A stretch of 64,000 bases of DNA. Source: Peronospora farinosa (Eukaryota > Oomycota > Peronosporomycetes > Peronosporales > Peronosporaceae). The notes under the pieces are model-generated. The model had not been told where the DNA came from and searched no databases. It saw only the letters and a program-made list of their open reading frames with translations. Each line of letters begins with the position of its first letter. Position 1 is the stretch's first letter. Made by a program: the position numbers and the translations under genes. Below, one piece after another: positions 20,965 through 31,199 of this stretch. The stretch is from contig CANTFK010000807.1 of assembly GCA_947646735.1 (NCBI GenBank), forward strand, positions 1 to 64,000, read 5' to 3'.

Positions 20965-21650
20965 GATGGTCGTCTTCGATTCTACGCGTGTCTTGATTCA
21001 TGCGGATGACGACCTTCGAGCATGTTTGGTTTATGAGTTTCATGACATGGTCATCTTGGTCGTGAAAAGACGTTCGCGGCAATATTCGAGCGATTTTCTA
21101 GCAACGGATGTATAAGTACATTCAGAACTGAGTTTACTCTTGGAGACATTTCAGCGTGTGAAGCCCAAGCCTCTTTTGCAAGCTATCTTACGTCCGCTTT
21201 CCATTGTTACTGACACTTGGCAATCAGCCAACATGGTTTTATCTTCGGCCTTCTACCTAACAAATACAAACACACGGGCGTAATAGCTCTTGTTAATCGA
21301 TTATGCAAAGTTTGCTCCTGTATCCGCGCATCTGACGGCGAATACGACTGCGAATGTCGTCATCGATCTCATATTTCGAAATCAAGGCTTATTAAGGTCC
21401 GTTGTTTCTGACCGTAATTCTCGGTTCGGCTTTCTGGGATTAAATGTAGGCCGTCATTGCTTATGTCTACGGCAGTCCATCCAGAGTCGGATGCGTATGA
21501 ACCGACGTTTTGCGCAGTAATAAGGCAGCTTTTTCGTCGTAGAGTAATGTTGTTCTTGTCAATTCCTCTGAGCAGCCTCCCTACGCGCTACCGCCAATGT
21601 TCTCGGTCATCTCACGAGCATCGAGCAGCCTTTATTCGCCTTTAAGCCTC
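20965..21650 (+). pseudogene. Ty3/Gypsy integrase fragment
   Basis: The plus strand shows a degraded zinc domain (EFHDM...GREKTFAAI, about 21030-21090), QRVKPKPL near 21153, and the core with VVSDRNSRF near 21410. Frames change repeatedly and many residues are altered. Confidence 0.7.
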
Positions 21651-21734
21651 GACACGAAGAAAGCGCAGTTTGTCGGTCGGCGGACGAGGCGTGCGATCAT
21701 GCGTGTTGCCATACATTAACGGAAACTTCCGCTG

Positions 21735-21950
21735 TGATGCTCCTCCTCCCCTGGTTGACGCATCAGGTGCGCGATGTTGGATTGTCGATAGTATTGTCGA
21801 TCACGAGGATCGTAAGTCTCTGCGCGCCGCGAAACATTATAAGGTTCGCAGGCTGATGTATACATTGGAGGAGGATACTTTTAAGCCGCGAAATAATCTG
21901 GCTGAAGAATGTCTTCAATTGCCCAACGTAGAATGTCGTGTGTAGTCGTA
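21735..21950 (+). pseudogene. Ty3/Gypsy chromodomain fragment
   Basis: It contains PPPLVDASGARCWIVDSIVDH and then KHYKVRRLMY, aligning with the chromodomain region of Gypsy-E (36420-36660). It abuts an oppositely oriented Gypsy tail, so two relics meet head-on. Confidence 0.75.
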
Positions 21951-22260
21951 GTGCAGTAAGAATTGCCAGCGTATAAACATTTTTAATCATCTTGACTTCA
22001 ATGAAGCGGGTTGTTCGCGCCTAGATTAGCCTCTGCTGAGTTCCGTAATCCTTTTGTAGATATAAACACCCGGCGTCCCCTATTCTTTTTTTGACGTCGA
22101 TCTACTACCCGTTTGTTCGGGATGACTCTAGTGCATCTCACACAAACTGGGTGATAGATTGACGCTGAAAAATAACTGCTGTAATTAATTGGGCGCGCCG
22201 GACTCTTCGGCGAGCTGTTGGCGATAGAAAACGGAGCGTCGGGTGAGTGCACAACTGACG
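21890..22260 (-). pseudogene. Ty3/Gypsy integrase C-terminal fragment
   Basis: The minus strand reads a spacer with LAQWSAQTL (near 22280), then KNRGRRVF, NLGAN and LHTTFYVGQLK (about 21930-21965). It is the counterpart of 13549-14250 in Gypsy-F. Confidence 0.7.
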
Positions 22261-22305
22261 CCGGGCATTTTAACGTCTGCGCACTCCATTGAGCTAGAGG
22301 GGACG

Positions 22306-22821
22306 TGTATATGGGCACTCTATGAAGCTTCCACGTGCTACTTTGGCACAAACCTTTAAGCGCGCGAGGAAGCGATTAAATCGTCAAACCTCCATGCGCG
22401 GTGGTAATGGTGCTGGAAGGCGCCGAAGAGCTGTACCTACCGCTACCGGTCGCCTACGCGAAGCGCGCAACGAGCTTCTAGAAAAGAGCTTTACTTACGA
22501 CACACAGAAGCTTATTCAGCTTTGCGCAGTCATAGGTAGTAGCAAATTCAAGACTTAAGATTCTATGAATAAATCCTACTTTAAGTACCCTACACTAGAT
22601 TAATTACTATAACAGTAATGATTATATGTATGCAGACTTCGTTATTGAACGATATGTCGTTCAAACATCTGTGTATCATGTACTTAGTACAGCGATATCG
22701 ATTATCGAATCCTAATCGAATAGGATACGGTATTACCGAATACCGTATCTTAACGCTCATACGTAATACCTCTCTAGAGAGAAGTTTCAAGAATACATTA
22801 TATGCAATAAAGCAAACTTCA
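22306..22821 (+). repeat. Solo LTR of the family-A type, left part (split by LINE)
   Basis: It starts TGTATATGGGCAC. The first 250 bp resemble family A; the rest (22560 onward) is the X subtype seen again at 38995-39109 and 40162-41153. It resumes after the LINE at 25989-26136. The open frame 22322-22558 is part of the LTR and is not called as a gene. Confidence 0.7.
22807..22821 (+). repeat. 5' target-site duplication of the LINE
   Basis: ATAAAGCAAACTTCA occurs here and identically at 25974-25988. Confidence 0.9.
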
Positions 22822-22989
22822 TTTTGATCGGGTTGGGGTGACGCCTTCCCGGGAAGTTTGGGCCAGCATGATGCTAGCTCAGGTCTTCCGACGGGTGCTT
22901 CGCGGCATCCTTCAGTCTTTGACGGGTTCTTCCTCTACTCACCTCTCTCTAACCTCTCTCACCCCCAGCCGCCAGCCGCCGCCACGACG

Positions 22990-23790
22990 CACGCAGCCGC
23001 GCCCGAAGCCTCGACATCTCCGATTAGGTACGTTTAATGTTCAATCCATTGGTTCCCAGCGCAAGCAATATGAGACCCTTCCCAGAGATCGGTCGACGTA
23101 CAAGATTGACATCCTGGGGATTCAAGAGACTCGTATTTCCTTTCAAAGTGAACAAAAAGGCCGGTACGTATCATCTTCTTACTCTTCCATGCTCCAACCG
23201 TTGGCACGGAATTGGTTTTGCAGTTGCCCCCCATCTACGCAAGTTTCTTTACAAATACTGGGCCCAGTCCGACCGAGTTGGGATTCTTCAACTACGTCTT
23301 CCCAAAGCCCAGCGAGTGAACATCGTGAACGCATACGCGCCCCATAGTGGGTATCCTGTTACAGAAATCGACGGCTTTTACGCGGACCTGAACACAGCGC
23401 TATCGAAGCTCCCTCAACGCGACACGACGATTATCCTCGGAGACTTTAATGCCAAAATCGGTCAACGCCGCGACAATGAATCGTTTCTTGGACATTGGGG
23501 CCGTGGCCGACGAAACCGCAATGGCCACATCCTCGCTTCTTTCTGTGACGCTAACGACTTGTTTATTACTAACACAGCATTTAGGAAACGTGCGCGCAAC
23601 ATCACGACATGGACACTACGACTCAAGGACCACTGCATCTTCAACCAAATCGACTACATCATCTGCAGCCAACGGACGAAGACATTATGCAGTAACGCGC
23701 AATCCTGGGGGGTACTCTCACACCGTCCGACCACAAGCTCGTCACGCTCGACTTCGACCTCCGCGCCTTACGCGGACTACGCCGACGTCA
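22990..23790 (+). pseudogene. LINE endonuclease domain
   Basis: Motifs in order: LGTFNVQSIG (about 23020-23050), ILGIQETRI (about 23110-23135), then in a shifted frame NAYAPHSGYP (about 23325), ILGDFNAKIG (about 23435) and NQIDYII (about 23645), all typical of the APE endonuclease that nicks the target DNA. The frame changes near 23165 and again near 23705. Confidence 0.85.
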
Positions 23791-25862
23791 GGAACGAGCG
23801 CGTGATAGCGAAGCTGAAACGCGCCTGGCAACACATCTTCTTGTCCGTGACAGCACGTACCGCACCATGTACCGCGAATATCTCGAAATGTACCTCGCCG
23901 ACTTACCGCAAAGAGGAACAACTACGAATCAACGATGTACGAGCACTCTTCACTCTGCGCTTGAGGACGCGGCGGACTCTGTTGGCTACATGCCGCTTGT
24001 CAAGCATGGCAAAGAGGTGGATCCCGAGCTTTCTCGCCTCTCGTACGAACAACGTTAACTTCGGCAGCTCATCTACAACGACCACACGCAAGACGTCAAT
24101 GCTCTACGAACCAAACGCAACCGACTTCTGCATCGAATTCGAGAACGCAGCAAAGCTCTTGCTGGGGCTTTCATCGACGAGAAACTCGCTATCATTGAAC
24201 AGTCGAACCGCTCGACTCACATGTTTGAAGCCACGCGAGCCCTTTTCCGACGGCGCTTGCCATCACTCTCGTTACATGACTCTACAGGTAAATATATACT
24301 CAGCCGCCAAGAAGCAGGTATCCAGATCAAGCAACGCTTCCAGGTTCAGGTCTTCGACCGCACGCGCACGCCCGTCGCCGACGACGGCGTCAAACGACCC
24401 CTGAACAATCCGATCACCGCCTTTGAACTCAATGCGCGTTCCGCCGCTTACGCAATGGACGCGCAACGGGCCCGGAATCCATTCCTGCAGAGCTACTCAA
24501 ATATGGATCAGAGCTACTAGCTCAACCACTCGCTGACATCATCAACCACGGACTCGCCACCGGAGACAATATCCACTTGGGCGACGGGATTCTTCTCGGA
24601 CTCCCCAATCCAAACAAGCCGGCTGGCCAATGTGCCAGCAGTTCGACCCATCGTCTTACTCAACAGCATCCGTACGGCGATCTCTTTGGTGGTGCTACGC
24701 CGCATCTCCCCCAAGGTCGAGCAATATTTGTCCCCGCACCAAAGCGGGTTCAGACCCTGTCGCAGCACTGCCGATGCAGTGTGGGCTCACAGGTGGATAG
24801 CAGCACGCGCTCAGAGATACAAAGAACGCCACTTCTCGATGACGACGAAATTCGACTGATCCGGGTTTTACTACGAGAACAATGCTCTCACTTCGACTCG
24901 GCAGTCGCCTGTTCTCCCCGTTCGAGAGCAATACAGGTACTCCCCAAAGTGACTCACTTTCCCCCGTTCTTTTTGTCGTTTACCTCGAAGCAGCTTTACG
25001 AGACCTAGCCGGCCAGCTCGACGTTCCCCACGATCTTCTCGCTGACATGATCGTGTACGCCGACGACGCCGACTTCATTTTTCAGAGCGCTGACATAGCT
25101 ACCCTGATCGAGACTGAAGCCCCTGCCGTTATAGCCAAATGGTCACTCCAGATGAACACGTCCAAGACCGAACACACCATCGTACACCGCAGCACAACCG
25201 CGCTGTCTAACCGGATTACTCGTGCTAAGGATGAGGATTGGCGAATTACGCGTAAATTAGGTTCTCTCCTCGGAGACGCCGAAGACGTCTCCCGTCGCAA
25301 GAATTTAGCGACTGCTGCACTACACCGCATGTGGAAATTTTGGCTCCGTCCATCGAAGACCTCGGAAGCTACGCGCCTGCGCCTCTACAACTGCTACGTC
25401 TTGCCGATCCTGCTTTACAACTGCGGGACTTGGGCCCTCACCGATTCCGTACTACGTAGCCTCGAGAGTTTCCATCGTCAACAGCTCCGCAAAGTGATCG
25501 GAGTCCGTTATCCAGCCACGATTTCGAATGAGAAGCTCTACGACCGTACGAAGACGCAGCCACCTCGATTGTACTTGCTTCGCAGTCGATGGAGCCTTTT
25601 GGGCCACATCCTCCGCAGACCTGCAGGCATTCCAGCATACCTATTCATGGAAGCCTTCTTCAACCCCAGCGAGACCGGTTAATGGAGAGGCAGACGCCGC
25701 CTAACGCTACCGATGGTCCTCGATGCCGACCTTCAGACACTTTCCGCAGGACATCACCTTCAACGCGCCCCAGACCTGTACCTCCTTCGCCTTTGTGCAC
25801 AGGATCGTGCAGCCTGGAAGGACTTGACCGAGGCGCTTGTAGCGCACACGCCGCTTGATGGA
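23700..25862 (+). pseudogene. LINE reverse transcriptase and C-terminus
   Basis: The connector is readable from about 23760. The RT fingers (PESIPAELLKYG near 24470, VRPIVLLNSIR near 24635, LSPHQSGFRP near 24730) and palm (TPQSDSLSPVLF near 24940, VYADDADF near 25055) follow in changing frames. After the stop at 25680 the same frame continues with a C-terminal LCAQDRAAW block (about 25795) to about 25862. Confidence 0.85.
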
Positions 25863-25870
25863 CCCTGGCC

Positions 25871-25902
25871 GAGAGAGAGAGAGAATTGTAGAGAGAGAGA
25901 GA
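25871..25902 (+). repeat. GA-rich microsatellite
   Basis: Two runs of GA dinucleotides, separated by AATTGTA, lie in the LINE 3' region. Confidence 0.8.
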
Positions 25903-25973
25903 TAACCCGACGCATGCGGAAGCTGAGCCACTTTGGTGGCAAGACGGCTCGCGTAAAGCGTTCACATACATAC

Positions 25974-25988
25974 ATAAAGCAAACTTCA
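25974..25988 (+). repeat. 3' target-site duplication of the LINE
   Basis: This is the second copy of the 15-bp sequence at 22807-22821. Confidence 0.9.
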
Positions 25989-26136
25989 ACCGTAAACTTT
26001 TGGTATGATGTTACAACCGTCGTGTAACCCCTTTACAGATATGCCTTACCCATATGGGAAGTCTAAGGTACCACATACCTATTTAGACCTTCCCGTTACG
26101 TATCATATACTTAACGGACTCGTGTCGTGGCCGTTG
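25989..26136 (+). repeat. Solo LTR of the family-A type, right part
   Basis: It continues the LTR interrupted at 22821 and matches the 3' segment of the copy ending at 42562. The GTGTAACC at 26020-26027 is the intact form of the site into which the hAT element near 40-42 kb inserted. The terminal CA is decayed. Confidence 0.65.
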
Positions 26137-26202
26137 ACCTAGTAGATTTTGCATCTACTATGGCGTTACTATCACAACCTGCGCGTCTACGCAGTCGTAG
26201 GC

Positions 26203-26460
26203 ATGATTTTCCTGCTGTCGATTTTACTCTCAATTGCCCAACTTGTGTGTTCTACCGCTCGCAATCGCACTACAAACGAGTTGCTTAATGCGAATCGATA
26301 TCGTTTCCCACGTCGGGGCAATTTGCGTTCGTATGACTGTGGCCTCATTCGAAACGTAGAGGAGGGCTGCTTTGGGCTTGGTGGAGAAGCTGTTAACGAT
26401 AACGACGCTAAAGCAAAGACCAAGCTTTTTGATAAGCAGCTTAGCTCTGTTTCCGTCTAA
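26203..26460 (+). CDS. Small secreted protein, RxLR-like effector candidate
   Basis: An 85-residue ORF from the first in-frame ATG. Residues 1-19 form a clear signal peptide (MIFLLSILLSIAQLVCSTA). The mature part carries RRGNLR at about 37-42 followed by NVEE near 51-54, which resembles the RxLR-EER translocation motif in variant form (compare the GKLR variants known in downy mildews). There is no recognisable effector C-domain and the protein is short, so it may be truncated. The open frame extends 18 codons further upstream to a TTG and could once have begun with the segment now reading LRVYAVVG. It sits between a solo LTR and the 3' end of the peptidase gene, tail to tail with 37 bp between. 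Alternative: a chance ORF in repeat-rich DNA. Confidence 0.45.
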   Translation: MIFLLSILLSIAQLVCSTARNRTTNELLNANRYRFPRRGNLRSYDCGLIRNVEEGCFGLGGEAVNDNDAKAKTKLFDKQLSSVSV

Positions 26461-26497
26461 AGCAAATAGCAGCTACAGAACAAATACAGATACTATT

Positions 26498-28729
26498 CTA
26501 CCATAGCTGACACTTTGTCTTCGGGTTCATGGGCGAGCTAGTGGGACACGAGAACACGCGTGCAAAGTCGCGCGAATTCCTTGCAGCTCCGTTAATGCGC
26601 AACCGCGCGGGCGAGTGCGAGTCTGCGACTAGGCGTTGTATCGTCATGGCGTCGCTTGTCTTATCGCAAAAACTCTGAGCGAACGAGATGAAGAAAAGTT
26701 TGTCGGCTACATCAGCAGGTAAGACTTGGCTCATTGAACTAGTCAGCTTTGTCACTTCGGCTTCACTCACCTTGCTCAGCTCTCGGGCCTGCTTGTTCAT
26801 GTATGTTTGATATGCGTTAAACGACAACTTGAGGCCGCCATTGTCGGCGATATTCTCATTTAAGGTGAAGCTCCCGTCGACGTAACCAAGCACCTTATCC
26901 TGATCTGCATCACTCGTCGCTGCAAAACTATTGTATTGCTTCACGAGACAATCAGCCCGCTGTAAAAACTTGTTTGCTGTGTCGTTGCTCCACCAGTTCT
27001 GCAAGCTGCCGTCACCATCGTAATATCTTCCGGAGGCATCAAAGCCATGAATGAGTTCGTGACCGATGGTATGACCAGTAGAAGCAAAGTTGCGTGCAGG
27101 GTGATGTTCCGAAGCGAAAAATGGCGACTGTAGGATGCCAGCAGGGAGTACGATCTGGTTCATTTGCGGGTTATAGTACGCGCCCGCTTCAGCACCCGTC
27201 TCTATCCATTCGTTGCGGTTCACTGAACCACCGATCTGTTCTACAGATCGATAAAACAGATGCTCCACGATGATTCGCATATTGTCTGCAAGTAGTGCGT
27301 CGCCACGTAGTTTGTACGGAAAGTGCTCGGAGACAGTCGAATACCCAATAAGATTAGTCATCTTGTCTAGCTTATCAACAGCGGCTTGCCGAGTAGGCCC
27401 ATCCAGCCAATCCATCTGCTTGAGGTTATTCTGCATCGAAGCTTGAACTTGCGCCACAAGTTTGCTGGCAAGTTGCCTACTAGTTTTGTCGAACCGAAGG
27501 TGCGCAAAATGCTTGCCCACTAAATCAGGAAAGCTTTCAGTAACATGGTGAAGGCACACCTTCCAACGCGGGGAACGCTTTTTCTGACCGCTGATAATTC
27601 GATCAAAAAAGGAGAATTTCGCCTGAATGAAAGGCTCGCTAAGGTATTCTGCCTTGGCGCTGATGAACTGGTACATCAGTACAGCTTTCAGGGTCTCCAA
27701 AGTCACAGAATCTCCAGTCACGAGCTGTTCAACATGCTTAAAAAATTCTGGCGTTTGCACGATCACGTCAGCGTTCTGATCTGTGAGGTTCCTAAGTATC
27801 CCTGCACCCTTTAAAAACTCGGAGAAAACCAACGGATATCTATCAGCAGCTTGGGCCACGCTCATGCGATTGTACGTTGCGACAGGATCATCAATCGGTA
27901 CGAAAAGCGGTGCAAGCATTTGTTCAAAGCCAATCACTGTAGAAGCTTGCGATGCTGCTGCACGCGACCCCCATCCAGCTAACATAAACAACTTCACCAC
28001 GTACGCATGGAATGCGTCACTGATGGAGTCAAACTTCTTGCGGTCCATATAATACGGTAAATCTGGCAGTGACAGTCCATTTTGCGATACATACAACGCG
28101 TTCACGGTCGTTTCTCGAGCATCCGCATCGATATTAAGTCTTGTCACAAAGCTTGTTCCTGTTTTGAACAAGACTCCTGCCAATCGAAACAGCTTTCTCT
28201 TGTTCTTTGTCGCAGCAATCTGCTCTAAAACTGGCGACAGGACCTTTAACGACGCGTCATCCGCCGTCGTACTGCTCGTGTTGTTAAAGCTCATACACGA
28301 GTCGTACAACTCGCCCACGAGCGGCCAACCTTGCTGCATCACGTGCTTCAACACCTTTTCATTCTCATCATTTAACTTATCCATGATCAAGGACACACTC
28401 GACTCGTCTTCCGGAATCTTCATATTTTTCAGCCATGAGCCGCAACTAAACGTGTACAAGTCGTCACACGGATCCACATTTCTATCCATATGACTGACAA
28501 CGTCAGTTGGTAGCATCTCTACCCACGTGGTTGCCTCGGTCGCTAGGCGGGTCACGCGTGGAGCCTGCAAAGGGCTTCCTTGGACCACTAGAACCACTAC
28601 GAAAAAGAGCAACAAGCCGAGGCCTCTAACTGCCCAGGCCACAACAGGGTTTTGCACTAGTTGCGGTGAGGAGCTTGCATACCCCAACGATTCATCTTCA
28701 TGATTCACAAGCAGCTGCTCTTCTTTCAT
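26498..28729 (-). CDS. M13 family zinc metallopeptidase (neprilysin/ECE-like), type II membrane protein
   Basis: A 743-residue, intronless gene; the first ATG is 28729. M13 peptidases cleave peptides outside the cell or in the secretory pathway. A single hydrophobic signal anchor lies at about residues 29-49 after a short acidic tail. The M13 N-terminal domain follows with the VDPCDDLYTFSCGSW block (about 85-99). The catalytic domain shows HELIH at 557-561 (zinc ligands and Glu base), ENIAD with the third ligand Glu at 625, a DSHSPARLRING block (about 703-713), and the C-terminal C-x-L-W ending at 743. The length fits the family (about 700-770). One oddity: the substrate-binding NA(F/Y)Y motif reads Gly-Ala-Tyr-Tyr near 516, so the Asn that holds the substrate backbone is Gly. 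Confidence 0.93.
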   Translation of the reverse strand: MKEEQLLVNHEDESLGYASSSPQLVQNPVVAWAVRGLGLLLFFVVVLVVQGSPLQAPRVTRLATEATTWVEMLPTDVVSHMDRNVDPCDDLYTFSCGSWLKNMKIPEDESSVSLIMDKLNDENEKVLKHVMQQGWPLVGELYDSCMSFNNTSSTTADDASLKVLSPVLEQIAATKNKRKLFRLAGVLFKTGTSFVTRLNIDADARETTVNALYVSQNGLSLPDLPYYMDRKKFDSISDAFHAYVVKLFMLAGWGSRAAASQASTVIGFEQMLAPLFVPIDDPVATYNRMSVAQAADRYPLVFSEFLKGAGILRNLTDQNADVIVQTPEFFKHVEQLVTGDSVTLETLKAVLMYQFISAKAEYLSEPFIQAKFSFFDRIISGQKKRSPRWKVCLHHVTESFPDLVGKHFAHLRFDKTSRQLASKLVAQVQASMQNNLKQMDWLDGPTRQAAVDKLDKMTNLIGYSTVSEHFPYKLRGDALLADNMRIIVEHLFYRSVEQIGGSVNRNEWIETGAEAGAYYNPQMNQIVLPAGILQSPFFASEHHPARNFASTGHTIGHELIHGFDASGRYYDGDGSLQNWWSNDTANKFLQRADCLVKQYNSFAATSDADQDKVLGYVDGSFTLNENIADNGGLKLSFNAYQTYMNKQARELSKVSEAEVTKLTSSMSQVLPADVADKLFFISFAQSFCDKTSDAMTIQRLVADSHSPARLRINGAARNSRDFARVFSCPTSSPMNPKTKCQLW

Positions 28730-29119
28730 TGTCTGTTGCTTCGTGATAAGCACCTCTTCGTCATCGAGAGGGGGTTCAACTCTGCTTCCGTCGTATACTT
28801 TTGTGCTTTTGCCGTCCTTCGAGCGCTACATTACAAGGACAATTCAAAATGCTCTCAACAGTGTCGATCGAGTTCACAGATACGTGAATTGAGAGCGAGA
28901 GGAATATCGACGAGACTTTCGTGTGTCCGATATTATTGTAAACTGAGACTGTCAGACACAAGTCAACTATCCCCAACCCCTCCCATCTCTCAGCTTTCGC
29001 TCCGCCTTTCCCCATGATACAGCCAGCCCTGCCTCTCAGCTTCTCGTTGGCCAGCTAGGATCTGTCGCATTCATGAATTTGGATAGGTCTGAATGTTAAA
29101 ATTCGTATATAGCCAGGTA
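28730..29119. promoter_or_regulatory. 5' flank of the M13 peptidase gene
   Basis: This spacer upstream of the peptidase gene on the minus strand has no other supported gene, so it should hold the promoter. I do not see a clear oomycete initiator consensus. Repeat DNA starts at about 29120. Confidence 0.35.
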
Positions 29120-29427
29120 TGTAAACGGCTAAACATGTCCATATGTTACACGTAGCCATGAAGCATGCAACATATAACGGGGAGGTCTACAAAAGTACCT
29201 GAGCACTATAGATCTGTCACTTGGGCTACTAATGTGACCCACCCTCGTGTATGTGATATACACCAACTGTATTCAGAATGAAGGGGATGACCTCTAGCGG
29301 AGATTAGGCCGGACGGACGTTATTAAGCGACTCTTAACATATATAAGCTCGCACATTGGGATGCGCCAATCATTAACCAATCATCTTTTGGTTTATTTTA
29401 GCTGTACACCTATTCAATACTTATCAG
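29120..29427 (-). repeat. LTR family A relic, minus orientation
   Basis: The stretch resembles the 3' half of family A in reverse (for instance the CACCCTCGT and GATGAC segments) with many changes. It is truncated by the LTR of Gypsy-E at 29428. Confidence 0.6.
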
Positions 29428-29696
29428 TGTAATGGGGTAACCTATAACATAAGTAGTTATAGAAAAACCATAAGTAGGCATAGGGCAGTATCCGATTAGC
29501 GGATACTGCGCGTCGTTGTATCAACTGTAAATTGACTTCCATATTGAGTGGTTCCCGTGAGCTAGGGAACATATTCGCACTTACTGCGATTTAAAACAAA
29601 ACAAAAATAAAACAGAGTTTTGCTAACGAGTTCATTAAGAGCGCTTCCTCAACGATCTTTTAGTGTAAGACGGTAACGGGTTCTTATTCCGTTACA
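29428..29696 (+). repeat. 5' LTR of Gypsy-E
   Basis: It begins TGTAATGGGG and ends TTCCGTTACA, 269 bp. Long blocks match 37526-37810, including a stretch around AGTGGTTCCC. Confidence 0.85.
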
Positions 29697-29698
29697 CC

Positions 29699-29711
29699 TG
29701 GTAGCGATTAC
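29699..29711 (+). promoter_or_regulatory. Primer-binding site of Gypsy-E
   Basis: TGGTAGCGATTAC starts two bases after the LTR. Its first eight bases complement the CGCTACCA 3' end typical of eukaryotic initiator tRNA-Met. Confidence 0.6.
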
Positions 29712-29786
29712 TAGTCCTTCCAATGGCCAAATTCGAGATGAACATGGACGAGTCTACGAGCATCTGACTTCCCATATCTCACCTCG

Positions 29787-30060
29787 GTGGAGGGTCAGGC
29801 ACTACACCGCCTTGCGGCGGTGTCTGGTGAATCTATCGTGACGTCGCTGCTGAGCACAGCGACGTCCGATGATCAACGTGCCGCCATACAAGACTTTATG
29901 GTGCGCGAGCTCGCCGAAGCGAATCGGCGAGTATTGACCCTCTTGCGCACTTCGCGCCATGACGCTATCAAGATGAAGACGTTAACATACTCCGTCGATG
30001 GTCCGAATCGTCCCCACCTAAACCGCTGGTTTCGCGAGGTGGATTTTGAGACGCGAGCCT
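29787..30060 (+). pseudogene. gag: Gypsy-E gag, 5' part
   Basis: The gag N-terminus (RAAIQDFMVRELAEANRRV, then RPHLNRWFREVD) ends at a stop at 30058-30060, where the nested fragment begins. It resumes near 31200. Confidence 0.75.
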
Positions 30061-31110
30061 AGGACATCCAGCTAGTGAACGGCTGTACAACGATAGCGCC
30101 AAGTTGTATATTGGCTTAGCATGGAAGCAACCATTGTAAACTTAATTAAGACATGATTGATGTGCAAGCGTGCAAAAGTGCATGGTGGCAAACAAGACTA
30201 TGGTCTACTACCACCAAAGACTATGCTAACCGTTGACCCATTTGATGTGATTCATGTTAATCTCATTGGTCCATACGACGACGGATACTACGGAATAATC
30301 ATAATTGATCAGGGAACAAGGTGGCTGGAAGTGGGTGTCCTAGCAAACAAGTTGGCGCTCGCAACGGCAGAAAGTTTCGATCGAGAGTGGCTATGTCGTT
30401 GCCATCGACCACGAAAAGTCATCCACGATCAAGGTACCGAATTTACTGGGACATATTTTCAGGGACTTTTACACAGCTATGGTATCGAGGTGAACACGAT
30501 CTCAGCGAAAAACCCTCAAGCAAACGCTATATGTGAGCGGGTTCATCTAGAGATCCTGAACATTATTTGCTGCTATGAGGATTTTGACTGAAAAAAGCAA
30601 TCCAAAACGCTGCTTTTGCTGTGCGTGCTATTTACCACAGCGCTCTGAATGCATCGCCAGGCCAACTGCTTTTCAGACAAGACATGATATCACGTCGACT
30701 ATACAAAGCTAGTTGGAGCTATCTATCCAAGTGACTTTTCGAAACGATCCTAGCAGCCAATACTTGTGAAAACAGCAAGCGATTGGAACACTTCTACAAC
30801 CCCGGCGATCACATCATGCTCCGTGTTCCCAAACACTTTTGAGCCAAACTACATGCAGTTTCGCAGGGACCATATTCGATCCGTACTGTTCACAACAACG
30901 GAACATCACATTCGCCAAAGGTGCGTCAACTGAAAGAGTTAGTATTCAACGCATCTTTTCGTGCTAAGCCTAGTGCTTCATGGGGGGGGCGTATGACATG
31001 CCAGTTTGTATGACAGACAGTTTATGACATGAACTAGTTGGGAGTGTGTGACATGCCACAGTAGACAGGTTATAACAGCACGTTAGGTAAAGCACGATAG
31101 GACTTATGGT
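30061..31110 (+). pseudogene. Nested integrase and 3'-end fragment of another LTR element
   Basis: The fragment starts in the zinc domain (GHPASERLY near 30061, C..C near 30155 with its first Cys now a stop), continues through the core (30220-30590) and the following segment with LNASPGQLLFRQD (about 30640-30690), and ends with a G-run polypurine tract (about 30981-30990) and the start of an LTR (TATGACATGCC). The first catalytic Asp is Asn in HVNLIGPY; the second Asp (IHDQGTEF) and the Glu (CERVH) remain. It is a different Ty3/Gypsy lineage from its host element. Confidence 0.75.
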
Positions 31111-31199
31111 TGTTTAATCAAAGTCGTCCTCATTTTTACCTACATCTCCAGAAGCCTCTCTAGTAAGCTCCCGAAGCCGATAGCCCCTCTGCCAGCCAA

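Larger units (their letters stand above)
22822..25973 (+). mobile_element. Non-LTR retrotransposon (APE-type LINE), inactivated
   Basis: A 3.15-kb insert is bounded by a perfect 15-bp target duplication and ends in a short TACA repeat. One pol-like region encodes an AP-endonuclease domain followed by reverse transcriptase. The short length, the single coding region starting near the 5' end and the short microsatellite tail are most like the RTE clade, but the clade assignment is my inference. Several frameshifts and a stop at 25680 make it dead. It lies inside a solo LTR. Confidence 0.9.

Noticed and set aside
20616..21082. Two minus-strand open frames, Gln/Arg rich
   Set aside because: No recognisable domain; partly antisense to a Gypsy integrase fragment, so probably chance.
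22322..22558. Basic 78-codon open frame
   Set aside because: It lies wholly within an LTR; other LTR copies have stops in the corresponding frame.
28730..28753. Eight-codon N-terminal extension of the M13 peptidase
   Set aside because: It begins with GTG; the first ATG at 28729 gives a normal type II anchor layout.
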